In this document: in pieces, positions 9,383 through 17,448 of the stretch
How positions within the stretch are numbered: position 1 is the stretch's first letter
How the letters are laid out: every line of letters begins with the position of its first letter
NCBI RefSeq assembly: GCF_018614575.1
Contig: NZ_JAGGOJ010000033.1
Coordinates: 19,810-83,809 of the forward strand
Length of the DNA: 64,000 nt
From: Streptomyces sp. ISL-10
GTDB lineage: Bacteria > Actinomycetota > Actinomycetes > Streptomycetales > Streptomycetaceae
Direction of reading: 5' to 3'
Made by a program: the position numbers and the translations under genes
Notes under the pieces: model-generated
Told to the model about the DNA's origin: nothing
The model's input: the letters and a program-made list of their open reading frames with translations, nothing else
Databases searched by the model: none

Positions 9383-10282
9383 GTGTCCGGATTCGTCGAA
9401 AAGCCCGAGCCGACCCAGGTGCCCGGCCTGGTGCACCTGCACACCGGCAAGGTGCGCGACCTGTACCGGAACGAGGCGGGCGACCTCGTGATGGTGGCCA
9501 GCGACCGCATGTCCGCCTTCGACTGGGTGCTGCCCACCGAGATCCCCGACAAGGGCCGGGTCCTGACCCGACTGTCCCTGTGGTGGTTCGAGCGGCTGCA
9601 GGACCTCGTCCCGAACCATGTGCTGTCCACCGAGTTGCCCGCCGGCGCCCCGGCCGACTGGGAAGGCCGCACCCTGGTCTGCAAGTCGCTGAACATGGTG
9701 CCGGTCGAGTGCGTCGCCCGCGGCTACCTGACCGGCTCCGGCCTGGTGGAGTACGAGCAGACCCGTACGGTCTGCGGTCTGGGGCTCCCCGAGGGGCTGC
9801 GCGACGGCTCCGAGCTGCCCGCCCCGATCTTCACGCCGGCCACGAAGGCGGCCGTCGGGGACCACGACGAGAACGTCAGCTACGAGGAGGTCGCCCGCCA
9901 GGTCGGCGCGGAGACCGCCGCCCACCTGCGCCGCACGACTCTCGACGTGTACGCGCGTGCCCGCGACATCGCCCGGGAGCGCGGCATCATCCTGGCCGAC
10001 ACCAAGTTCGAGTTCGGCTTCGACGGGGACACCCTGGTCCTCGCGGACGAGGTGCTGACCCCGGACTCGTCCCGCTTCTGGCCCGCCGCCTCCTGGGAGC
10101 CGGGCCGCGCCCAGCCGTCGTACGACAAGCAGTACGTACGCGACTGGCTGACGTCGCCGGCCTCCGGCTGGGACCGCAGGAGCGAGCAGCCGCCGCCCGC
10201 GCTGCCGCAGGACGTCGTGGACGCGACCCGGGCGAAGTACCTGGAGGCGTACGAGCTGCTGACCGGGACGACCTGGAGCTAG
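9383..10282 (+). CDS. purC: Phosphoribosylaminoimidazole-succinocarboxamide synthase
   Basis: A 299-residue SAICAR synthetase, which couples CAIR with aspartate using ATP. The N-terminal HTGKVRDLYR glycine-rich strand, SDRMSAFDWVLPTEIPDKG, the VECVARGYLTGSG substrate loop, ILADTKFEFGFD and LTPDSSRFWP are all family signatures. GTG at 9383 follows GGAGG at about 6 nt. The gene is monocistronic by spacing: 97 bp separate it from the upstream gene and a hairpin follows 8 bp after its stop. Confidence 0.97.
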   Translation: MSGFVEKPEPTQVPGLVHLHTGKVRDLYRNEAGDLVMVASDRMSAFDWVLPTEIPDKGRVLTRLSLWWFERLQDLVPNHVLSTELPAGAPADWEGRTLVCKSLNMVPVECVARGYLTGSGLVEYEQTRTVCGLGLPEGLRDGSELPAPIFTPATKAAVGDHDENVSYEEVARQVGAETAAHLRRTTLDVYARARDIARERGIILADTKFEFGFDGDTLVLADEVLTPDSSRFWPAASWEPGRAQPSYDKQYVRDWLTSPASGWDRRSEQPPPALPQDVVDATRAKYLEAYELLTGTTWS

Positions 10283-10290
10283 TGCCCCCC

Positions 10291-10308
10291 GGCAGGCTTT
10301 GCCCTGCC
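10291..10308 (+). terminator. Hairpin just after purC
   Basis: A 6-bp stem GGCAGG/CCTGCC encloses CTTTGC, starting 8 bp past the purC stop. There is no T-tract. It is a weak terminator candidate; the following 230 bp contain more imperfect hairpins, for example around 10440-10470. Confidence 0.45.
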
Positions 10309-10537
10309 GCGCCACCCGGCCCCCACGGCCTCCGTCGGGGAATGACCCCCGCAGCCCTGCGGGCACGGGGAGGGCGCCGTGCTGCATTGGCCAAAGGCCC
10401 AAGTGGCTCCGCTGCGAGGGCTTCCGGCGGCTTGCCGATCTCCCCCGTGGCCCTTCGGGCACGGGAGGAGCTCCCAGCCATCGGACGATGCTCGTCGGCG
10501 GGCACCCACGGCCTGTGCGACACAAGAAGCGCACGAG

Positions 10538-10567
10538 AAAGCCCCCGGCGAGATCGCCGGGGGCTTT
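10538..10567 (-). terminator. Terminator of first tRNA-Gly(GCC)
   Basis: A 13-bp stem (10538-10550 with 10555-10567) and AGAT loop lie 6 bp past the tRNA 3' end on the minus strand. The transcript would end in a short U-run (TTTTCTCG on the minus strand), so this is close to a classic intrinsic terminator. Confidence 0.8.
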
Positions 10568-10573
10568 GCGCTG

Positions 10574-10646
10574 AGCGGACGACGAGATTCGAACTCGCGA
10601 CCCTCACCTTGGCAAGGTGATGCTCTACCAACTGAGCCACGTCCGC
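10574..10646 (-). tRNA. tRNA-Gly (GCC anticodon), copy 1
   Basis: The acceptor pairs GCGGACG with CGTCCGC, the anticodon loop is TTGCCAA, and the T arm contains GTTCGAATC. The discriminator base is T, normal for glycine, and CCA is not encoded. The 73-nt gene is identical to the copy at 10898-10970. Confidence 0.97.
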
Positions 10647-10857
10647 ATGCGCCGTAGCGCGGGGACCACTATACCCAAACTCGGACGTGGATGAGACACA
10701 CGGCCGTACAGATCTCCCGGACGGGTCTCCGCCGGACCCGCCGGAGCGTGGGACCCGCCGCGGGGGGCGGCCCGGGATACGCGGGGAGCAGCACCCTGTA
10801 TGCGGGGATTCCTGTGGCAATCGTCACAGGCGGCGGATATCCGACACCGGAGAACGA

Positions 10858-10890
10858 CGAAGGCCCCGGTCATATCGACCAGGGCCTTCG
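10858..10890 (-). terminator. Terminator of second tRNA-Gly(GCC)
   Basis: CGAAGGCCC/GGGCCTTCG arms, continued by GGTC/GACC after a short internal loop, form a hairpin beginning 8 bp past the tRNA end on the minus strand. The same CGAAGGCC...GGCCTTCG design is used after tRNA-Ser, -Asp and -Phe in this window. Confidence 0.75.
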
Positions 10891-10897
10891 CTCTCTG

Positions 10898-10970
10898 AGC
10901 GGACGACGAGATTCGAACTCGCGACCCTCACCTTGGCAAGGTGATGCTCTACCAACTGAGCCACGTCCGC
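10898..10970 (-). tRNA. tRNA-Gly (GCC anticodon), copy 2
   Basis: This is identical over its full 73 nt to the gene at 10574-10646, with its own terminator, 251 bp away. GGC and GGU are among the commonest glycine codons in high-GC genomes, which fits a double dose. Confidence 0.97.
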
Positions 10971-11051
10971 ATTGCTGCCGCTCGGCTCTCACCGGGCGGT
11001 GCGTTGACCACTGTACCTGATCCACATCGGTGGACGGTAATGATGGTGCAG

Positions 11052-11123
11052 AGCGGGTGACAGGAATTGCACACTGCGCCTTCCCCCTGGAAGGGGGATG
11101 TTCTGCTACTGAACTACACCCGC
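11052..11123 (-). tRNA. tRNA-Gly (TCC anticodon)
   Basis: The acceptor pairs GCGGGTG with CACCCGC, the anticodon stem CCCCC/GGGGG holds the loop TTCCA, and the T arm reads GTGCAATTCC. The anticodon TCC reads GGA and GGG. This T arm has GTGCAATTC where the neighbouring tRNAs have GTTCGAATC, giving U54-G55 rather than the usual U54-U55; the stem still pairs. CCA is not encoded. Confidence 0.93.
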
Positions 11124-11260
11124 ATGCTCGCTGGGCCGGGCCTTTCGGCCTTGCCCCTCGGCGTGCTCCAGACTCTAGCCGATCACCGGGGGTGCGGTGC
11201 AACTCGGTTCGCCGCGGCCCTCGCGCGCGGGCCCGGCTCCGGCGCCGGGGGGCCGGCCGC

Positions 11261-11596
11261 TCAACTGGCCTCGCGGAACGCCTCGTAGACGCGCTTGGGG
11301 ATACGGCCCCGGGCGGGCACGTCCATCTTGCGGGACTGCGCCCAGGCGCGGATCGCGGCCGGGGACGGTTCGAGCGAGGTGTGCCGGTACGAGATACGTG
11401 CCTTGTCGCGCTTGGTGACGTTCGTCAGCTTTCGGCCTGCGGCCATGTACGGAGCCAGGGCCTTGCGCAGTTTCTTTGCATTGGACGTATTGAGGTCGAT
11501 CTCGTACGACTTCCCGTCGAGGCCGAACATGACCGTTTCCGCCGCTTCTCCGCCATCGATGTCGTCGGAGAGCGTGACCACTACTCGCTGAGCCAC
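11261..11596 (-). CDS. Lsr2-family nucleoid-associated protein (LsrL paralogue)
   Basis: A 111-residue H-NS-like xenogeneic silencer. The N-terminal AQRVVVTLSDDIDGG and ETVMFGLDGKSYEIDLN strands form the oligomerisation domain. The C-terminal RAWAQSRKMDVPARGRIPKRVYEAF carries the R-G-R hook that inserts in the minor groove of A/T-rich DNA. The GTG at 11596, with an AAAGGA ribosome binding site, matches the family start; upstream in-frame codons are not conserved. As I recall, streptomycetes have two such genes, Lsr2 and LsrL, and the one beside purS is LsrL. The 278-bp upstream region is unusually A/T-rich for this genome, which fits autoregulation by a protein that prefers A/T-rich DNA. Confidence 0.93.
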   Translation of the reverse strand: MAQRVVVTLSDDIDGGEAAETVMFGLDGKSYEIDLNTSNAKKLRKALAPYMAAGRKLTNVTKRDKARISYRHTSLEPSPAAIRAWAQSRKMDVPARGRIPKRVYEAFREAS

Positions 11597-11874
11597 GGAT
11601 ATCGGTCCTTTCCCTGCGGTATCACCGGTTCTGACGTGCGGCGATACCGGCTTTACGGCCGTTGAGGGGCAATGCTGCTTTCCTCTGTATTCCTTTGTAC
11701 AGCGCACGACCACGCATTGTGAAGCCCCGGCAATTTTCCGCGAGTCTCCGCCGCAAAGGTCGCAGAGATTCTTTCCCGGGATTTTCGGCGGGTGCGATGT
11801 ATATCTACTCGCGTAGATTTTCGGGACGGGTACGCTGAGGGAACCGCCCTCGCAACACACCACCGGGAGTGCCC
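11597..11874. promoter_or_regulatory. A/T-rich divergent region between the Lsr2 paralogue and purS
   Basis: The divergent intergenic region has visibly lower G+C than its neighbours, notably 11680-11740 and 11790-11830 (for example ATGTATATCTACTCGCGTAG). It must hold promoters for both genes. The minor-groove preference of Lsr2 proteins makes it a likely self-binding site; that is inference. Confidence 0.45.
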
Positions 11875-12120
11875 GTGGCTCGCGTCGTAGTCGACGTCAT
11901 GCTCAAGCCCGAGATCCTCGACCCCCAGGGACAGGCGGTGCAGCGTGCACTGCCGCGTCTGGGATTCGCCGGGATCGCGGACGTCCGTCAGGGAAAGCGC
12001 TTCGAGCTGGAGGTGGAGGGGCCGGTCGACGACGCCGCCCTCGCCCGCATCCATGAGATGGCCGAAACGTTCCTCGCCAACACCGTCATCGAGGACTTCA
12101 TCGTGAAGGTGGAGTCGTGA
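11875..12120 (+). CDS. purS: FGAM synthase small subunit PurS
   Basis: An 81-residue subunit of the three-part formylglycinamidine synthase. It starts ARVVVDVMLKPEILDPQG and ends IEDFIVKVES, matching PurS throughout. PurS dimers bridge PurQ and PurL and help channel ammonia. GGGAG (11865-11869) lies 5 nt before the GTG at 11875, which decides against the GTG at 11869. The stop overlaps the purQ start by 4 bp. Confidence 0.96.
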   Translation: MARVVVDVMLKPEILDPQGQAVQRALPRLGFAGIADVRQGKRFELEVEGPVDDAALARIHEMAETFLANTVIEDFIVKVES

Positions 12121-12797
12121 CCTCTCGTATCGGAGTCGTCACTTTCCCCGGAACGCTCGACGACCGGGACGCTCTGCGTGCCGCCCGCCTCGCGGGCGCC
12201 GAGGCCGTTCCGCTGTGGCACCGCGACAAGGACCTCAAGCAGGTCGACGCGGTCGTCCTCGCCGGCGGCTTCTCGTACGGCGACTATCTGCGCGCCGGCG
12301 CCATCTCCCGCTTTTCGCCGGTGATGGGCACGATCATCGAGCAGGCGAAGGCCGGTATGCCGGTTCTCGGCATCTGCAACGGTTTCCAGATCCTCACCGA
12401 GGCGCATCTGCTGCCGGGCGCGATGCTGCAGAACAACCACCTGCACTTCATCTGCCGCGACCAGAAGCTGCGTGTCGAGAACGCGGACACCGCCTGGACC
12501 GCGGACTACGAGGCGGGCCAGGAGATCTCCGTCCCGCTGAAGAACATGGACGGCCGGTACGTCGCCGACGAGCGGGTGCTCGACGAGCTGGAGGCGGAGG
12601 GCCGCGTCGCCTTCCGCTACCTCGACGTCAACCCCAACGGTTCACTGCGCGACATCGCCGGCATCACCAACGCCGCGGGCAACGTGGTCGGTCTGATGCC
12701 GCACCCGGAGCACGCCGTGGAGCCGCTGATCGGTACGGGGCGTACCGACGGGCTCGGATTCTTCACCTCGATCCTGAAGAAGTTGGTCGCAGCATGA
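12117..12797 (+). CDS. purQ: FGAM synthase glutaminase subunit PurQ
   Basis: A 226-residue class I glutamine amidotransferase that releases ammonia for PurL. The nucleophile is C87 in VLGICNGFQ; the catalytic histidine and glutamate are in GLMPHPEHAVE near the C-terminus, and GGFSYGDYLR is the PurQ signature loop. Its GTG overlaps the purS stop (GTGA) and its stop overlaps the purL start (ATGA), so the three subunits are translationally coupled in the order PurS-PurQ-PurL. Confidence 0.97.
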   Translation: MTSRIGVVTFPGTLDDRDALRAARLAGAEAVPLWHRDKDLKQVDAVVLAGGFSYGDYLRAGAISRFSPVMGTIIEQAKAGMPVLGICNGFQILTEAHLLPGAMLQNNHLHFICRDQKLRVENADTAWTADYEAGQEISVPLKNMDGRYVADERVLDELEAEGRVAFRYLDVNPNGSLRDIAGITNAAGNVVGLMPHPEHAVEPLIGTGRTDGLGFFTSILKKLVAA

Positions 12798-15043
12798 CTC
12801 TGGACACCGTCAAGCACGCGGGCGAGACCCCGGATGCCGAGCAGCCGTGGAAGGAGCTCGGCCTCAAGGAGGACGAGTACGCGCGGATCCGCGAGATCCT
12901 CGGCCGCCGTCCCACCGGCGCCGAGCTCGCGATGTACAGCGTGATGTGGTCGGAGCACTGCTCGTACAAGAGCAGCAAGGTCCACCTGAAGCAGTTCGGC
13001 GAGAAGATCCCCGAGAACGACGCGATGCTCGTCGGCATCGGCGAGAACGCGGGTGTCGTCGACGTCGGCCAGGGTTACGCGGTGACCTTCAAGGTCGAGT
13101 CGCACAACCACCCGTCGTACATCGAGCCCTACCAGGGCGCGGCGACCGGCGTCGGCGGCATCGTCCGCGACATCCTCGCGATGGGTGCGCGTCCGGTCGC
13201 GGTCGTGGACCCGCTGCGCTTCGGTGCGGCCGACCACCCCGACACCAAGCGCGTCCTGCCGGGCGTGGTCGCGGGCATCGGTGGCTACGGCAACTGCCTG
13301 GGCCTGCCGAACATCGGCGGCGAGGTCGTCTTCGACGCGTGCTACCAGGGAAACCCGCTGGTCAACGCCGGCTGCATCGGTGTGATGAAGCACGAGGACA
13401 TCCACCTCGCCAAGGCGTCGGGCCCGGGCAACAAGGTCATCCTGTACGGAGCCCGGACCGGTGGCGACGGTATCGGTGGCGTCTCCGTGCTGGCCTCGGA
13501 GACCTTCGAGTCGACCGGTCCGGCCAAGCGGCCGGCGGTCCAGGTCGGTGACCCGTTCCAGGAGAAGCTGCTGATCGAGTGCACCCTTGAGATCTTCAAG
13601 GAGAAGCTCGTCGCGGGCATCCAGGACCTCGGCGGCGCCGGTCTGTCGTGTGCCACCTCCGAGCTGGCGAGCGCCGGCAGCGGCGGCATGCGGGTAGAGC
13701 TGGACACCGTGCCGCTGCGCGACGCGACGCTCTCGCCGGAGGAGATCCTCATGAGCGAGTCGCAGGAGCGCATGTGCGCGATCGTCGAGCCGCGGTACGT
13801 CGAGCGCTTCATGGAGATCTGCGAGAAGTGGGACGTCACCGCCACCGTGATCGGTGAGGTGACGGAAGGCGACCACCTGGAGATCTTCTGGCACGGCGAG
13901 CTGATCGTGGACGTGCCGCCCGGCACGGTCGCCCACGAGGGCCCGACGTACCACCGTCCCTTCGCCCGTCCGTCGTGGCAGGACGCCCTGCAGGCCGACG
14001 ACGCGAACAAGCTGCCGCGCCCGCAGACCTCCGAGGAGCTGCGCGAGCAGGTCCTGAAGCTGGTCGCCTCCCCCAACCAGGCCTCCAAGGCGTGGATCAC
14101 GGACCAGTACGACCGGTTCGTGCAGGGCAACACCGTGCTCGCCCAGCCCGAGGACTCGGGCATGGTCCGGATCGACGAGGAGACCAACCTCGGCGTGGCC
14201 ATGGCGACGGACGGCAACGGCCGGTACGCCAAACTCGACCCGTACGCGGGTGCGCAGCTCGCGCTGGTGGAGTCGTACCGCAATGTCGCCGCCTCCGGCG
14301 CCAAGCCGCTGGCCATCTCCAACTGCCTGAACTTCGGCTCCCCCGAGGACCCGGACGTGATGTGGCAGTTCGCCGAGGCCACCCGCGGTCTCGCGGACGG
14401 CTGCCTGCAGCTGGGCACGCCGGTCACCGGCGGCAACGTCTCGCTCTACAACCAGACCGGTGAGACGGCGATCCACCCGACCCCGGTCGTGGCCGTGCTC
14501 GGTGTGATCGACGACGTCAACCGCCGTACACCGATCGCGTTCGCCGAGGAGGGGCAGCTGCTCTACCTGCTCGGTGACACCCACGAGGAGTTCGGCGGCT
14601 CGGCCTGGTCCCAGGTCGTCCACGACCACCTCGGCGGTCTGCCGCCGAAGGTCGACCTCGACCGGGAGAAGCTGCTGGCCGAGATCCTGATCTCCGCCTC
14701 GCGCGACGGCATGATCGACGCCGCTCACGACCTCTCGGACGGCGGCCTGATCCAGGCCGTGGTCGAGTCCTGCCTGCGCGGCGGCAAGGGCGCACGCCTG
14801 GTCGTCCCGGACGGCCTCGACGCGTTCACCTTCCTGCTGAGCGAGTCGGCCGGCCGTGCGGTCGTCGCCGTCCCGCGCAGCGAGGAGCTCCGCTTCACCG
14901 ACATGTGCGGTGCGCGCGGCCTGCCCGCCACCCGCATCGGCGTGGTCGACGGCGACGCGGTGGAGGTCCAGGGCGAGTTCGGCATCCCGCTGAGCGAGCT
15001 GCGTACGGCGCACGAGGAGACCATTCCGGGTCTGCTCGTCTGA
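12794..15043 (+). CDS. purL: FGAM synthase large subunit PurL (small-type)
   Basis: A 749-residue ATP-dependent subunit that converts FGAR to FGAM using ammonia from PurQ. It has the short-form length, lacking the fused N-terminal PurS-like and C-terminal glutaminase parts of the large PurL. Motifs include MWSEHCSYKSSK, FKVESHNHPSYIEPYQGAATGVGG (read in two pieces) and DLGGAGLSCATSE in the first half, and the second ATPase-like half with NCLNFGSPEDPD and DLSDGGL. The ATG at 12794 overlaps the purQ stop. A terminator follows 28 bp after the stop, closing the purSQL operon. Confidence 0.97.
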   Translation: MTLDTVKHAGETPDAEQPWKELGLKEDEYARIREILGRRPTGAELAMYSVMWSEHCSYKSSKVHLKQFGEKIPENDAMLVGIGENAGVVDVGQGYAVTFKVESHNHPSYIEPYQGAATGVGGIVRDILAMGARPVAVVDPLRFGAADHPDTKRVLPGVVAGIGGYGNCLGLPNIGGEVVFDACYQGNPLVNAGCIGVMKHEDIHLAKASGPGNKVILYGARTGGDGIGGVSVLASETFESTGPAKRPAVQVGDPFQEKLLIECTLEIFKEKLVAGIQDLGGAGLSCATSELASAGSGGMRVELDTVPLRDATLSPEEILMSESQERMCAIVEPRYVERFMEICEKWDVTATVIGEVTEGDHLEIFWHGELIVDVPPGTVAHEGPTYHRPFARPSWQDALQADDANKLPRPQTSEELREQVLKLVASPNQASKAWITDQYDRFVQGNTVLAQPEDSGMVRIDEETNLGVAMATDGNGRYAKLDPYAGAQLALVESYRNVAASGAKPLAISNCLNFGSPEDPDVMWQFAEATRGLADGCLQLGTPVTGGNVSLYNQTGETAIHPTPVVAVLGVIDDVNRRTPIAFAEEGQLLYLLGDTHEEFGGSAWSQVVHDHLGGLPPKVDLDREKLLAEILISASRDGMIDAAHDLSDGGLIQAVVESCLRGGKGARLVVPDGLDAFTFLLSESAGRAVVAVPRSEELRFTDMCGARGLPATRIGVVDGDAVEVQGEFGIPLSELRTAHEETIPGLLV

Positions 15044-15070
15044 CACACGCGTCGCCCGACAGACGCGCTT

Positions 15071-15106
15071 CGAAGCCCCCTCCGGCCCGACCGGACGGGG
15101 GCTTCG
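15071..15106 (+). terminator. Terminator of the purSQL operon
   Basis: CGAAGCCCCC/GGGGGCTTCG outer arms and TCCGG/CCGGA inner arms form a strong stem around CCCGA. It begins 28 bp after the purL stop. Confidence 0.8.
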
Positions 15107-15122
15107 GCGTTCCCGGGTTGCG

Positions 15123-15148
15123 CGAGATTACGTAATTACGTAATCTCG
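15123..15148. promoter_or_regulatory. 26-bp perfect palindrome, likely autoregulatory operator
   Basis: The symmetry centre is between 15135 and 15136, with halves CGAGATTACGTAA and TTACGTAATCTCG, which contain overlapping TTACGTAA units. It is strikingly A/T-rich in this genome. It ends 6 bp before the ATG of the adjacent regulator, so a bound protein would block transcription. No Shine-Dalgarno separates it from the ATG, which suggests that the mRNA is leaderless and that the promoter lies within or just before the palindrome. Confidence 0.8.
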
Positions 15149-15154
15149 TTTCCC

Positions 15155-15670
15155 ATGGATCTGGAAGAACGGGTCACGGCGCTCGAGCGGCGGCTGGCGG
15201 CACTGGAAGAGACCCCGTCCGTGGCGGCGATCCCGGCCGAGGGCGACTTCTGGGCGCTGGAGGGGCTGAAGCAGCAGCTCGCCCCGGCCGGCGAAGCGGC
15301 GGCGGACGGCGGCGTGCTGTTCGCCGGGGCCGTACGCCTGCCGACCGGGGAGCGGTACGAGTGGCAGTACGGTGCGCTCACCGCGGGGCTCCTCGGGGAG
15401 GACGCCGGCGACCCGGGGCGGACCGCCGAGTCGCTGGCGGCTCTCGGCCACGCCGTGCGCCTGCGCCTGCTGCGCGAGATCCTCGGCGGCCGCCGCACCG
15501 CCGCCGAGCTGGCCGAGCTCGAAGGGCTCGGCACGACCGGCCAGATCTACCACCATCTGCGCCAGCTGACCGGTGCGGGCTGGCTGCACACCACAGGGCG
15601 CGGCCGCTACGAGGTGCCGGGGGCCCGTGTGGTTCCGCTGCTCGTGGTGCTGACCGCCGCGTGCCCTTGA
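15155..15670 (+). CDS. ArsR-type winged-helix regulator
   Basis: A 171-residue protein. It opens with a short coiled-coil-like segment (ERVTALERRLAALEE), passes a linker, and has a winged helix at about 95-160: LAALGHAVRLRLLREILGGRRTAAEL, GLGTTGQIYHHLRQLTGAGWL, then a wing with TTGRGRYEV. This is the ArsR/HTH_20 pattern. No metal-binding cysteine motif is present, so the signal is probably not a metal. The ATG at 15155 is the only sensible start. It lies directly behind a 26-bp perfect palindrome, which strongly suggests autoregulation. The next gene, an M23 peptidase, starts 46 bp downstream and may be co-transcribed and co-regulated. Confidence 0.82.
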   Translation: MDLEERVTALERRLAALEETPSVAAIPAEGDFWALEGLKQQLAPAGEAAADGGVLFAGAVRLPTGERYEWQYGALTAGLLGEDAGDPGRTAESLAALGHAVRLRLLREILGGRRTAAELAELEGLGTTGQIYHHLRQLTGAGWLHTTGRGRYEVPGARVVPLLVVLTAACP

Positions 15671-15716
15671 CAGAGCTCGTGACGCAGCGCCCGTGACAGA
15701 GCGAGGGGGAACGACC

Positions 15717-16559
15717 ATGTCCGTCCGTAAAACACTCCTGATCATCTATCGGTCGAGCTGGGTGGTGTTCTTCGCGCTCGTCGTCCTCGGCGTCCTGGCC
15801 GGACTGCCGTTCGCGTGGTTCTGGGTCTGGCTCCCCGCGCTGCTCGCCCTCGCCATATTCGTGGCGGGTTCCGTCCGCACCGCCCGGCTCGTGCGGCGTC
15901 AACAACCGCGCGAGGCCGTCGAGGTCGATGCGCCGGTGCGCGGTCGCTGGTCCGCCCTGAACAGCCCGGCCGACCGGACGCCCAGCCACGGAACCCACGG
16001 CTACGGGCAGACGTACGCCATCGACCTCGTGGCCGAACCCGCGGAGGGCGCCCGGCCCGGCTTCAGGGCCCTGTGGCCGCTCGTCCGCCGCAGCAGGGAC
16101 TTCCCGGCCTTCGGCGAGCCGCTGTTCGCCGTCGCCGATGCCACCGTCGTCCACGCCGATGACCGTCAGCGCGACCATCTCAGCCGCAACTCGCTGCCTG
16201 CGGTGCTCTACCTGCTGATCGTCGAGGCGTCGTTCCGGGACCTCTGCGGAGTCCGCGGGATCTTCGGCAACCATGTCGTCCTGGACCTCGGCGACGGAGT
16301 GTTCGCCGCGTACGCACATCTTCAGCGCGGCTCGCTCGCCGTCCGGCGGGGAGACCGGGTCCGGGCAGGCCAGCTGCTCGCCCGGTGCGGGAACTCGGGC
16401 AACTCCTCCGAACCGCACCTCCACTTCCAGCTGATGGACGGCCCGGACGCGGACACGGCGGTCGGGATCCCGTTCCGCTGGCGCGGCCTCGAAGTCCCCG
16501 GGAACGGCGAGCTGTTCACTGCCGGTGAGACGGTGCCCGGCAGTATGCCCACCCCGTAG
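15717..16559 (+). CDS. Membrane-anchored M23 (LytM) peptidase-like protein
   Basis: A 280-residue protein with one or two transmembrane helices at about 15-55 (SWVVFFALVVLGVLAGLPFAWFW), then an M23 domain to the end. Zinc-ligand motifs are visible as HGTHGYGQTYAID (H and D) and EPHLHFQ (HxH), with AYAHLQRGSLAV between them. Active family members cut peptide cross-links in cell-wall murein, outside the membrane. The ATG at 15717 has GAGGGGG 7 nt upstream and is preferred over the GTG at 15693. It lies 46 bp after the ArsR-type gene on the same strand, so co-expression is likely. Confidence 0.85.
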   Translation: MSVRKTLLIIYRSSWVVFFALVVLGVLAGLPFAWFWVWLPALLALAIFVAGSVRTARLVRRQQPREAVEVDAPVRGRWSALNSPADRTPSHGTHGYGQTYAIDLVAEPAEGARPGFRALWPLVRRSRDFPAFGEPLFAVADATVVHADDRQRDHLSRNSLPAVLYLLIVEASFRDLCGVRGIFGNHVVLDLGDGVFAAYAHLQRGSLAVRRGDRVRAGQLLARCGNSGNSSEPHLHFQLMDGPDADTAVGIPFRWRGLEVPGNGELFTAGETVPGSMPTP

Positions 16560-16569
16560 GGTCGGCCCC

Positions 16570-17361
16570 ATGCCGCCCGCGAAGAAGCGCCTCCGCTCCT
16601 ACGACCCCGTCAGGACCCGTGCCGCCGTGCTCGCGCAGTTCCAGCAGGTGCGCGAGGTTGTCGGCGGCCTCGGCGAAGAGCAGCTCGCCCTGCCCACCCG
16701 GCTCGGCGAGTGGACCGTGCGGGAGCTGGCCGCGCACATCGCCATGGCGGTGGCGGCCGTCCCCCGGTATCTCGCGATGCCCGAGCCGGCGCACCAGGAG
16801 GTCGCGCTGCTCGACTGGCCGTTCGCGACCGTCACGGCCGCCGGGCAGGTGGACGAGGACACCCGGGAGTTCGCGGCGAGCGCCGGTCTCGACGAGATGT
16901 ACGCGCGCACGGCCGAGCGTGTCGGGGAGCTGCTGCCCCTGGTGCCGGACGACCGGCTGGTGCCGACACGGTTCGGGGCCATGCGACTCGGGGACTTCCT
17001 CGTCACCCGGACCGTCGAGCTGATCGTCCACACCGACGACCTGGCCGACGCGACCGGTCTGGACATCCCGTACGACCGGCAGGCGCTCGCCGCCTGCACC
17101 CGGCTGCTCGCCGACGCGCTCGCGGTCAAGGCGCCCGGGGCGTCGACGGAGGTCAGGATTCCGCCGTTCGCCGTCGTCCAGTGCGTGGCGGGCCCCCGGC
17201 ACACCCGCGGCACGCCGCCCAATGTCGTCGAGACCGATCCGCTGACCTGGATCCGGCTCGCCACCGGGCGCACGGGCTGGCCGGAGGCGGTGGAGGCCGC
17301 CAAGGTCAGGGCCAGTGGGGAGCGTGCGGACCTGGGCGCGCTGCTGCCGATCCTCGGCTGA
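16570..17361 (+). CDS. Mycothiol-dependent maleylpyruvate isomerase-family protein
   Basis: A 263-residue protein with the DinB-like four-helix domain of the MDMPI family: RTRAAVLAQFQQVREVVGGL, LGEWTVRELAAHIAMAV with its metal-ligand histidine, and LVTRTVELIVHTDDLADATG with a second histidine and aspartates. A sterol-carrier-like C-terminal domain follows (PPFAVVQCVAGPRHTRGTPPN, read in pieces). Members use mycothiol, the actinobacterial thiol, for isomerisation or detoxification; the substrate here is unknown. The ATG at 16570 lies 10 bp after the M23 gene, so the two are probably one transcript. An upstream in-frame GTG at 16525 would overlap the neighbour and is not favoured. Confidence 0.85.
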   Translation: MPPAKKRLRSYDPVRTRAAVLAQFQQVREVVGGLGEEQLALPTRLGEWTVRELAAHIAMAVAAVPRYLAMPEPAHQEVALLDWPFATVTAAGQVDEDTREFAASAGLDEMYARTAERVGELLPLVPDDRLVPTRFGAMRLGDFLVTRTVELIVHTDDLADATGLDIPYDRQALAACTRLLADALAVKAPGASTEVRIPPFAVVQCVAGPRHTRGTPPNVVETDPLTWIRLATGRTGWPEAVEAAKVRASGERADLGALLPILG

Positions 17362-17448
17362 TCGCGACGGGGCCGGGTGTCGGGGCTCCGGGCCGTACCG
17401 GCCCCTGGAGAGGGGGAACCGCTGCCGGGGCCGTCCCGTCCCAGGGGT

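Noticed and set aside
12617..15046. Minus-strand open frame of 809 codons over purL
   Set aside because: Antisense shadow of purL; composition and lack of motifs are not protein-like.
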